A model generated the notes under the pieces. The model was given only the letters and a program-made list of their open reading frames with translations, was not told where the DNA came from and did no database searches. From a virus, in the IMG/VR virus record IMGVR_UViG_3300020162_001043, positions 1-24,107 of that record: a DNA stretch of 24,107 bases; one strand, given 5' to 3'. The translations under genes were made by a program, and so were the position numbers. Below, piece after piece: positions 7,069 to 14,106 of the stretch (positions are counted from its first letter, which is position 1; every line of letters starts with the position of its first letter).

Positions 7069-7692
7069 TTATACAGCTTCCGTTGGTTTATTAAGTTTAT
7101 TTTGCAAATGATTTAGTAGCAGACCGTAAGCTGGGAGAATAACTACCAAGCTGACAAGGATTTTACTAATGCTGTTGTTTGTTGCAACAATGTGCCAGTT
7201 AGCGGCCATGAATTCGTTTGCGCCATATGCAAATGCTGTAAAGAAGAAAACGTAAGTATCAATAAACGTAGATGCTACCGCACTAATTGTTGGTGCATAC
7301 CACCACGTCGAATACTTCTCTCTGATATACTGGAATACATACACATCGAGTAAGTTACTAATGAAATATGCCATACCAGAACCAAGACCAATTCTGAATG
7401 CAACTGAGTCCGGTGCGCCACCTAACTTAACAACAACCATTGATACAATGATAGCTGGAAGGAAAGCCAATGCAATTACAGCTCGCCCTGTTTCCTTACC
7501 TAATAACCTTACAGTCAAATCAGTAAGAACAACTACAAGTGGAAATGTAAAAGCAGCCCATGCAAGCGGTGCTCCAAATACACTAAACTTAAATTGTACA
7601 ATATAATTGCTAACAGCAATAATTAAAACATGAGCAAGCATCAACTTAAAAGCTAACGCACGATCTACACCATTTAAAATTTTATCTAACAT
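7069..7692 (-). CDS. yhhQ: YhhQ-family queuosine precursor transporter
   Basis: 207-residue membrane protein with about six hydrophobic segments (roughly 14-34, 42-62, 71-90, 102-122, 136-156, 175-195). FPLVVVLTDLTVRLLGKETGR (50-70) and STFIDTYVFF (141-150) are the hallmark regions of the YhhQ (VUT/QPTR) family, inner-membrane transporters of queuosine precursors such as preQ0 and preQ1. A strong ribosome site (AAGGAG) lies eight bases before the ATG. The gene directly follows queD, so the phage probably imports a deazaguanine base as well as making one. Which base is carried cannot be told from the sequence. Confidence 0.88.
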   Translation of the reverse strand: MLDKILNGVDRALAFKLMLAHVLIIAVSNYIVQFKFSVFGAPLAWAAFTFPLVVVLTDLTVRLLGKETGRAVIALAFLPAIIVSMVVVKLGGAPDSVAFRIGLGSGMAYFISNLLDVYVFQYIREKYSTWWYAPTISAVASTFIDTYVFFFTAFAYGANEFMAANWHIVATNNSISKILVSLVVILPAYGLLLNHLQNKLNKPTEAV

Positions 7693-7694
7693 TA

Positions 7695-8234
7695 TTAAAC
7701 TCCTTCAAATAAATCTTCATTCCACTCACGATGGCCTTCACGGAAAGCCATATTGGATTGGGTCTCGCGCACTTCAACACGGAAGCACCATAGTCGTTCA
7801 GCCTCACTAGGACCCCAATGGTCGGGAATATAAACACCATTGACAAACTTATACAATTGATCTGCAAGACCTTCACATCCCAATTTAGGGAGGATTGTCA
7901 ACTTTGCAAGCTTCCGACGCTCAAGCTCTTTGTATATTTCAAGCTCAGGATCATCTTCTGCGACTAGCAACGTATGATCAAATTGATCTTCAAGTATACC
8001 CTTAAGATCTTTGAGGCCACCATAATCTGCCGCCCAATTACGAACGTCCAGATTATCTGTTCCAAAATAAAACTTCATAGAGAAGCTGTATCCATGAATC
8101 AAGTTGCAATGACTATCCGCCCTCCATTGACGATACGCACAAGGAAAAGAGTCGTGATACTCCTTCGTTGAAACATATTTGTACTGGCGAGCTGAGCGCC
8201 AAGGATGTGTTTTGTATTCGTCTTCTGTATTCAT
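7695..8234 (-). CDS. queD: QueD-like 6-carboxytetrahydropterin synthase (variant metal site)
   Basis: 179 residues from the ATG at 8234, one base after the queE stop. A frame opening at 8381 would run 150 bases into queE and was rejected. QueD turns dihydroneopterin triphosphate into 6-carboxy-tetrahydropterin. Against E. coli QueD: CAYRQ (32-36) stands where FEAAHRL is, SHCNLIHGYSF (41-51) where HKCGRLHGHSF is, and FDHTLL (85-90) where LDHHYL is. VRETQSN (155-161) matches VKET. The catalytic Cys (C43), the Asp-His pair (D86, H87) and the Glu (E157) are kept. Two of the three zinc-ligand His positions are Tyr (Y34, Y49). It is longer than typical QueD (about 120 residues), with an added N terminus and a loop near 95-115. 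Confidence 0.78.
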   Translation of the reverse strand: MNTEDEYKTHPWRSARQYKYVSTKEYHDSFPCAYRQWRADSHCNLIHGYSFSMKFYFGTDNLDVRNWAADYGGLKDLKGILEDQFDHTLLVAEDDPELEIYKELERRKLAKLTILPKLGCEGLADQLYKFVNGVYIPDHWGPSEAERLWCFRVEVRETQSNMAFREGHREWNEDLFEGV

Positions 8235-8235
8235 T

Positions 8236-9144
8236 TTAAGTACCCATTGTGTTACCCCAGATGTGGACGTGCACTCGTGAGGTATAGTTGTAACCACGCT
8301 TAAATGCCTCTGTGGCAATATGCGCTTCGCCGATATAACCAGCTTCGGTTCCTTTTTGAGCCTCAAGTGTTGCACCAACACCCATCACCCACACAGGATA
8401 TGTCACGCCTGCTTCACGGAACTTAGCTAAAGTTAATTCTAGCTCTTTCCATGATTCTACTTTCCCGTTAACGACAAACTTCAATTGACCGTTAGGGGAT
8501 AAATTCTCATAACTCTTTACTACCTGAGGACAGATAGCATCTTCTGGCTTTTCACCTGATGTTGTAAAAAGTTTAGGTGATACAGAGAAGAACACTTCTC
8601 CTGGATACGCTACACCAAAGTAATTAGCAAACTCTGGTGTTATCGCTTGGGTACCATTTGTTTCCCATGTCATATACAAAGGAAAGTCACCTTCTGTTGC
8701 AAAATGATCTATAATATCTATAGCAGCAAGTTGAGCGTGCTTCATCATTGGCTCTCCACCAGTGAAACACATATGCTGCATAGTACCATCAGGCTTATTA
8801 AAGTTACCCTCTGGATTTGTAGGGTGATACATTGACTGACGAATACGGTCACACACCTCTTCTGCTGTATGCTTATGCTGAAGATGCTTAAACTTAGCAG
8901 ACCAAGAATAGGAAGAATCACATCCATACTTCCATACAGGAAGATCTTCTAGTTTCTTTATATCTTCTATCTTGATTTCTTTATACGGAAGAACATATGT
9001 GGATGGGTCAGTAGGATCCTTCTGACCAAACCCGTCACATTGAAGATTGCACAGAAAGAATCTTAACCATGCTGTGGGACGTCCTGTATAATGACCCTCA
9101 CCTTGAATAGAGTGAAAGATTTCGCTGTATGCAATTTTAGACAT
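8236..9144 (-). CDS. queE: QueE-like 7-carboxy-7-deazaguanine synthase (radical SAM)
   Basis: 302 residues. QueE rearranges 6-carboxytetrahydropterin to 7-carboxy-7-deazaguanine (CDG) with SAM and a 4Fe-4S cluster. YSEIFHSIQGEGHYTGRPT (6-24) is the diagnostic substrate-binding start, CNLQC (32-36) supplies two cluster cysteines, and FTGGEPMM is the SAM-binding motif. The third cysteine, normally two residues on (WCDT), appears only at Cys75 in GCDSSYSW (74-81), after about 38 inserted residues rich in charged amino acids. The protein is thus longer than standard QueE (about 210-220). The start overlaps the stop of the dehydrogenase gene by eight bases. Family call is sound; cluster geometry should differ from the textbook enzyme. 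Confidence 0.88.
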   Translation of the reverse strand: MSKIAYSEIFHSIQGEGHYTGRPTAWLRFFLCNLQCDGFGQKDPTDPSTYVLPYKEIKIEDIKKLEDLPVWKYGCDSSYSWSAKFKHLQHKHTAEEVCDRIRQSMYHPTNPEGNFNKPDGTMQHMCFTGGEPMMKHAQLAAIDIIDHFATEGDFPLYMTWETNGTQAITPEFANYFGVAYPGEVFFSVSPKLFTTSGEKPEDAICPQVVKSYENLSPNGQLKFVVNGKVESWKELELTLAKFREAGVTYPVWVMGVGATLEAQKGTEAGYIGEAHIATEAFKRGYNYTSRVHVHIWGNTMGT

Positions 9145-9895
9145 TCTTCATTCTCAACTGTTCATTAATCTTGAGTACACTATCCCAGAAACCTCGGTTT
9201 GGTCCAACAGTGTTCAAACATCTTAGATCTTTTGGTAAACAATGTCCACCAAATCCAAACCCGTGTTCACCCGGAACTTGTAAATGACCAGGACCAACAC
9301 GAACATCAGCAGCAACACCTTGACGAACTTTCTCATAATCAGCACCGTAGTAATTGCATGTCTCGTACATGATATTTGCATATACCACCTTCATTGCTAG
9401 ACCAGCATTCTGGTGCAACTTGATAAGAGCACTCTCTTCAAGTGTAACAAAATGGAGTTGATCAGATGTACCATAACCGTGACTGATCAACCAGTTACCA
9501 AACGGAGCTGTCAATTCTTTATCACCACCTAACACTAGGATCCAAGGTGTATCAAGATAATTATCATCTCCCTGTTTCATAAACTCGGGGAAGTGAATCA
9601 TTTTTAATTTGGGGAATTGATTCTTCCACGTAGAAAGGAATACAGGAGATACCGTACAACGGATAGCTACCGTGCCTGCAAAGTTGTCTTCTGCTAAAGT
9701 AGATAAGCAACTATAGATTGCCTCGTGATCAAATGGTCCACTCTCTAAAGACGATACACAAATAAAAGCAATATTGTATTTGCTAAAATTATTAACAACA
9801 TATCCTTTGAAAGGATCATGGAAATCGGCTTCTGTCTTCAATGTAAGATCAGTTGCCATACCGACCTTACCTCTACCAAATATAACTACACTCAT
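9137..9895 (-). CDS. Short UDP-glucose/GDP-mannose dehydrogenase-like protein
   Basis: 252 residues. The N-terminal NAD-binding domain has GRGKVG (7-12) and RCTVSP (79-84). The central catalytic domain has Lys159 and Asn163 (KLHQNAG) and GFGGHCLPKD (214-223), in which Cys219 is the thiol that forms the thioester in UDP-glucose 6-dehydrogenases. The usual C-terminal UDP-sugar-binding domain is missing, since family members run about 390-450 residues. The start also looks trimmed: the NAD domain spans only about 110 residues. Catalytic residues are intact, so it may act on a smaller substrate or pair with a host subunit. It overlaps the deformylase stop by four bases (ATGA). Likely role: altering sugar nucleotides or surface polysaccharide. 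Confidence 0.82.
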   Translation of the reverse strand: MSVVIFGRGKVGMATDLTLKTEADFHDPFKGYVVNNFSKYNIAFICVSSLESGPFDHEAIYSCLSTLAEDNFAGTVAIRCTVSPVFLSTWKNQFPKLKMIHFPEFMKQGDDNYLDTPWILVLGGDKELTAPFGNWLISHGYGTSDQLHFVTLEESALIKLHQNAGLAMKVVYANIMYETCNYYGADYEKVRQGVAADVRVGPGHLQVPGEHGFGFGGHCLPKDLRCLNTVGPNRGFWDSVLKINEQLRMKNV

Positions 9896-10410
9896 ACTGT
9901 ATCCTTTTGATCTCGCTTCAATTGTCTTTCTGTTTGTTTCTTCTTACGTATGGCACGCTCTACATGCATCTTGTTAGCCTTCTGAGTATACATTATTCCA
10001 TTCAAATGGTCAAGCTCATGGAGAAAATATCGAGCTGTCAGTCCATCAAACGTTTCCGTTTTAACGTTTCCGTTAGGCTCAACATAACGAACTTTTATCT
10101 TTTTTGCTCTTTTAACAGGAACAACCAAGTGAGCAAAGGTCATACACATTTCATCAAGTAGTAGTTCTTCGCTTGATACATCAACGACGCGCGGGTTAAA
10201 ACATACTATACCAGGTTGGGCTCTCAATGCAAACACTCTATAGGGCAACCCTACCTGAGGTGCAGATAACCCCAAATACTTTGTTGACATCAGGGTCTCG
10301 TAAAGATCTTTTGCTAGTTGAACAGGATCTGTAGGAGGATCACTAAAATTAAACTGCTCAGTCACCTGATTGAGGATTGGACTGTCCGGTCTTACATGCT
10401 TAAGAATCAT
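9892..10410 (-). CDS. def: Peptide deformylase
   Basis: 172-residue metallohydrolase that removes the formyl group from the first Met of new proteins. All three motifs are seen. Motif 1 is GLSAPQVGL (47-55, Gln52). Motif 2 is EMCMT (87-91) with metal ligand Cys89 in place of the usual EGCLS. Motif 3 is HELDHLNG (131-138) with His131, His135 and the catalytic Glu132. The C terminus after residue 145 is a basic Lys/Arg/Gln stretch instead of the host-type helix. The start overlaps the gp46 stop by four bases (ATGA), so it is expressed with the recombination genes. Phage deformylases are known in marine T4-like phages and are thought to help process abundant host or phage proteins during infection. 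Confidence 0.93.
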   Translation of the reverse strand: MILKHVRPDSPILNQVTEQFNFSDPPTDPVQLAKDLYETLMSTKYLGLSAPQVGLPYRVFALRAQPGIVCFNPRVVDVSSEELLLDEMCMTFAHLVVPVKRAKKIKVRYVEPNGNVKTETFDGLTARYFLHELDHLNGIMYTQKANKMHVERAIRKKKQTERQLKRDQKDTV

Positions 10411-12122
10411 AATGTAACCATTCTACTAAAGTTCTTTTGTTTCTCAAATTTCAATACGCGTTCAAATTTGTCCAAGTACACATCGGTCTTATGTGATATA
10501 ACAAACACGTTATTACCTTCTGTAATTGTTTGTAAGATCTTTAAAAGCTCTTCGTTGCCTTGCGAGTCCAATGAGCCGTCAAATACTTCATCCAAGATTA
10601 GCAAATTGGTACTTGCACTGTTACGAAGCTTTGCTATAGATCGCCATGTAAACAACAACGCAAGATCTATACGTGACTTTTCACCCTCACTAAAAGACGC
10701 GTAACTAAACTCGTCTCTAAACCGCGACTTGATTGTTTCTTCAAAGTTTTCATTCAGTTCAAAGTTAACAAAGAAATCCATTGCAGCCAAATACTTATTA
10801 ATCAATTTGTTGATTACAGGTATATATTGGCGAATTATTTTTGTTTTTATTCCTGCATCCTTGAGAAGGACACTTGCAACATCAAAAATCTGTCTGTCTT
10901 CGACCAATTGCTTTAAAGTATCATTCAAGACACTTAAACTTACTTTAAGCTCCTTCAATCGATCCTTATTAGTATCTACTTTTGTTGCTTGTACGATATT
11001 GTCTAATTCAGACTCAATGTTGCTAATAAAGTTAGTCCATGCGTTGGATTGTACTTGGTTAGTATTAACTTGTTGTTGCTTTGAGGTGATCAACTCTAAC
11101 GTTGATGTGATCTCTGTAAGTCTTTGATTTAAACGTACGATCTCTTCTGTTAACTTTACCTTACCCTCTTCAATTTCTGCAAGCTGTTGACTGGCACGCT
11201 CGACGACAGTAGTTTTATGATCGCCTGATATTCCTTGTCTGCATGTTGGGCAATCATGGTTGTTTGCAAAGAACTCTGCGTCCTTTTCTATCAATGCTGC
11301 TCTTACATTAATCTGTCTTGCGAGATGTGTCACCTTTTCATATCTAGATTGCACTTTTGGTTGATCAGCTATCGTTGTATTTAAATCTGTTATTTCTTGT
11401 AACAATAATGAAGTGCTTGCATTGACATCATGCACCATCTTTGTATAGAAAGAAATTTGTTCTGTCTTTTGCTTAACAACACTCTCTTGGCTTTGCTGTA
11501 TTTCATTAAGATGAGAATTTTCCATCTCAATCTTTTCCTCAACACCTTGTATCTTATATGTGACATCGATGATATCATTTTTATTTTGAGCTACCTTTTC
11601 TTTTAACAACGTGTTCATTGTTGTAAAGATTTGAATGTCTAATAAATCCTCAATTACCTCTCTTCGTGTTGCTGCAGCAAGTTGCATGAAAGGAATAAAC
11701 GAAGCACTACCAAGTACAACTATTTGAGAGAAGGATTTGTGATTTATTTTTAGGATTTGCTTGTCAAGTACATCTTGGTAGTCAGACGCTGCAGCGTCCG
11801 CATTAATTAATGCTCCGTCCATGTAAATCTCAAACACCGTTGGCTTTGAGCCACGCTTAACCAGATAGTTTTTATTGCCAACAGCAAACTCACACTCAAC
11901 CAACAATCCTTTATTATTGATTGAATTGATCAACTGACCTTTGTTTACTTTACGAAAAGGCTTGCCAAATAGAGCAAACGATAAAGCGTCGAGAATAGTT
12001 GATTTACCTGCCCCGTTCTCACCCACAATAAGATTATTGTTATGTGTATTGAGTGATACTTCTGTAAATATATTACCAGTACTTAATAGATTTTTCCAAC
12101 GTAGCGTTTTGAATACGATCAA
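10407..12122 (-). CDS. 46: Recombination nuclease ATPase subunit gp46 (Rad50-like)
   Basis: 571 residues (T4 gp46 has 560). SMC/Rad50-type ATPase that acts with gp47 to resect DNA ends for recombination-dependent replication. Walker A GENGAGKS at 34-41; FGKPFRKVNKGQLINS (52-67) closely matches T4. Long coiled-coil arms flank a zinc hook CPTC at 291-294. The ABC signature region FSYASFSEGEKSRIDLALLF and Walker B LLILDEVFDGSLD lie near the C terminus. The start codon is TTG (12122-12120), supported by GGAG six bases upstream and by alignment of the N terminus with T4. Three bases separate it from the gp47 stop. Confidence 0.96.
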   Translation of the reverse strand: MIVFKTLRWKNLLSTGNIFTEVSLNTHNNNLIVGENGAGKSTILDALSFALFGKPFRKVNKGQLINSINNKGLLVECEFAVGNKNYLVKRGSKPTVFEIYMDGALINADAAASDYQDVLDKQILKINHKSFSQIVVLGSASFIPFMQLAAATRREVIEDLLDIQIFTTMNTLLKEKVAQNKNDIIDVTYKIQGVEEKIEMENSHLNEIQQSQESVVKQKTEQISFYTKMVHDVNASTSLLLQEITDLNTTIADQPKVQSRYEKVTHLARQINVRAALIEKDAEFFANNHDCPTCRQGISGDHKTTVVERASQQLAEIEEGKVKLTEEIVRLNQRLTEITSTLELITSKQQQVNTNQVQSNAWTNFISNIESELDNIVQATKVDTNKDRLKELKVSLSVLNDTLKQLVEDRQIFDVASVLLKDAGIKTKIIRQYIPVINKLINKYLAAMDFFVNFELNENFEETIKSRFRDEFSYASFSEGEKSRIDLALLFTWRSIAKLRNSASTNLLILDEVFDGSLDSQGNEELLKILQTITEGNNVFVISHKTDVYLDKFERVLKFEKQKNFSRMVTL

Positions 12123-12125
12123 TTA

Positions 12126-13178
12126 TTACTCCACGCTCATTGCTTCTTCATATAATGATAGCATCAAGGTTTCTAATTTCTTCTTACCGACTATGTCCAT
12201 TTGGTTGACGTACTTGGTAAGGATGGTTCTTGTGTCCTCGGCTTCACTGATAATGTCACTATCATCAGTACTATCCATATGAAAATGATCATCAACAACT
12301 TGTACATTGTACACACCAGCTTTTTCAAGTTTATCTACAAACATATCGAAACAATATGGGTTAGTTTTATTTCTTACAATTAACTTTACAAATGTTTCAC
12401 TATACACATTAAAATCTATGTTGACAACTTCACTTATTTGTTTGTCGGTATCATCGTAGTGTAATTTGTGAAAGATGTTATAAGGATTAGGAACAAATGT
12501 TAGCTCACGTGTATCTGTATCAAATACATGGAAACCTTTTTGGTCTCCATAATCAGACCATGTCATTTCGTATGGTGTTCCGAGATAGTGAATGTTGCCA
12601 ACTTTTGATTGGTGGTGGAAGTGACCAGACCACACCGATTCAAAGTTACTGAATACATCTTTTGTTGTACCACCTTGATGTATAGCACCTTTATACATCT
12701 CAAACCCATCAATCTCTAAATGACCAATCACATGAGTTGCTTTCGTGTTTACGATTGCATCTCTAATTTGTTGGTCGTTATCCTCACACCACCACGGTAC
12801 CAGTAAAAAGGTAACTCCCCCAAGCTCCGTCTCCCACGGTGAGCTAATAGCACGAATTGAATCATACTCTCGAAGCAAGAGGTCGGGGGAGTTTACATTA
12901 TTGGTGTTCTTGAAGTATGTGTCGTGATTACCAACTAAAGCAATTGTGTTGTATGCATTTGCTCTATCAAAAAAATACTTACGACTTTGTTGGAGTGAGT
13001 TAAAGTTGATATACTTTCGTCTATCAAATACATCACCCAACTGAATAATGTGAGTAACTTCGTTTTGTTCTAAGTATGGAAAGAATATATCATTATAAAA
13101 TTTAGCAAAGAATTTATGGAAGTGCGGACTATCGTTCCGTGCTCCAAAATGTGTATCACCTAGTAAGCATACTTTCAT
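12126..13178 (-). CDS. 47: Recombination nuclease subunit gp47 (Mre11-like)
   Basis: 350-residue calcineurin-type metallophosphoesterase, the nuclease partner of gp46. Metal-binding motifs, numbered from the chosen start: GDTHFG (7-12), GDVFDRR (48-54), GNHDTY (83-88), GHLEIDG (152-158) and GHFHHQ (185-190). These form the Mre11/SbcD active site. Two ATGs lie six bases apart (13184 and 13178). The GAGG at 13188-13185 abuts the first but sits six bases from the second, so 13178 is preferred. The gene overlaps the end of gp55 by about 23 bases. Confidence 0.95.
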   Translation of the reverse strand: MKVCLLGDTHFGARNDSPHFHKFFAKFYNDIFFPYLEQNEVTHIIQLGDVFDRRKYINFNSLQQSRKYFFDRANAYNTIALVGNHDTYFKNTNNVNSPDLLLREYDSIRAISSPWETELGGVTFLLVPWWCEDNDQQIRDAIVNTKATHVIGHLEIDGFEMYKGAIHQGGTTKDVFSNFESVWSGHFHHQSKVGNIHYLGTPYEMTWSDYGDQKGFHVFDTDTRELTFVPNPYNIFHKLHYDDTDKQISEVVNIDFNVYSETFVKLIVRNKTNPYCFDMFVDKLEKAGVYNVQVVDDHFHMDSTDDSDIISEAEDTRTILTKYVNQMDIVGKKKLETLMLSLYEEAMSVE

Positions 13179-13707
13179 TATCATCCTCTATAAAAGCCTC
13201 AACACCTTTTTTACGCTTAACTTTTTTCTTGTCAATATTTTCTTCAAATGCTTTGATAAAGTCTGAAATGTTTTCTGTATCAAACTCCATTGCATTTACA
13301 TTGAACTCTCCATCCTCTCCTTGCTGAACAAGTTCATTGAATAACATACTGTGTTCAGACGTCTTATGTTTTATATAGACTTGCTTCTTCTCTTTTTGAA
13401 TGCGACGAAGAAAAGCGTAGTATATAATCTGAGTAAAATAAGCAAATGGATTATCGGATTTAGCAGGATCAAAATTGTCGAAATAGCTGATACAGTTTTC
13501 AATTCCATCACTTATCATTTCATCACGGTAGGAGTAGTTTATAAAGTTAGGCTTGGTAGCTAGCCGCTGAGCAATGAGAAGAATACACTCACCGACATAA
13601 TTAGGTATCTGTGGCTTATCGGTACCATCTTCTTTAGCTTGCTTTACACTGGCTTTATAATCAAGTATCGTAGCATATAGCTGTTTGTTATCAACGTAAT
13701 TTGCCAT
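13156..13707 (-). CDS. 55: Late-transcription sigma factor gp55
   Basis: 183 residues, equal in size to T4 gp55 (185). It is a reduced sigma-70-family factor that directs host RNA polymerase to TATAAATA late promoters when bridged by the gp45 clamp. The core, about 60-108 (YRDEMISDGIENCISYFDNF, then NPFAYFTQIIYYAFLRRIQ), matches the sigma region 2-like segment of gp55 proteins. The C-terminal part is Lys-rich (about 160-167) followed by an acidic tail, the region where T4 gp55 contacts the clamp. It begins one base after the stop of the upstream gene. Late promoter boxes in this same window (before genes 22 and 23) fit its presence. Confidence 0.93.
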   Translation of the reverse strand: MANYVDNKQLYATILDYKASVKQAKEDGTDKPQIPNYVGECILLIAQRLATKPNFINYSYRDEMISDGIENCISYFDNFDPAKSDNPFAYFTQIIYYAFLRRIQKEKKQVYIKHKTSEHSMLFNELVQQGEDGEFNVNAMEFDTENISDFIKAFEENIDKKKVKRKKGVEAFIEDDNESMLTR

Positions 13708-13708
13708 A

Positions 13709-14098
13709 TTAGTTAACCGGTGTATCGTCAGTAGGCATCATTTCAAGAATCCTTTTCATTTGTTGTTCCTTGTTCGTACTTTCAGAATCTATAAGTGACT
13801 CAAATTCTGCATCAATCTGCTTTTCAAGTTCATCAAAATAATAATCCACCACAGTGTAGTAATAATTGGCAAACGAGTCTCTCGCTTCAACATTGTTAAT
13901 AATATCCGAACGATTAAAAACAATTACATCACTCTTTGAAAACATTACATATCTTACAAAAGATACGGATGGAGTAGCACCGACAAAATACCGATAATTG
14001 ATTTGCAAAGGCTTTGACAATGAAATGATATCCTTGTATGAATCAACAAGTTCACCAACTATCTCTATTCCGTTATTGAGCTTTATTATAGTGATCAT
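13709..14098 (-). CDS. Conserved hypothetical protein between uvsW and gp55
   Basis: 129 residues, function unknown. The N terminus (IIKLNNGIEIVGELVD, residues 3-18, followed by short beta strands to about 55) resembles an Sm-like small barrel by pattern only. The second half is helical and acidic (FDELEKQIDAEFESL). I recall small proteins at the same place in other marine T4-like phages, between uvsW and gp55, but cannot verify this here. A good ribosome site (AAGGA) precedes the ATG, nine bases after the uvsW stop. The position next to the late sigma factor could point to RNA or transcription, but nothing direct shows it. Confidence 0.82.
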   Translation of the reverse strand: MITIIKLNNGIEIVGELVDSYKDIISLSKPLQINYRYFVGATPSVSFVRYVMFSKSDVIVFNRSDIINNVEARDSFANYYYTVVDYYFDELEKQIDAEFESLIDSESTNKEQQMKRILEMMPTDDTPVN

Positions 14099-14106
14099 TA
14101 AAATCC

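Noticed and set aside
8235-8381. Upstream extension of QueD (frame opens at 8381)
   Set aside because: It lies wholly inside the queE gene, has no QueD-like content, and an ATG at 8234 follows the queE stop by one base.
10729-11127. Plus-strand open frame of 132 codons
   Set aside because: Antisense shadow of gp46 coiled-coil codons with no protein-like features.
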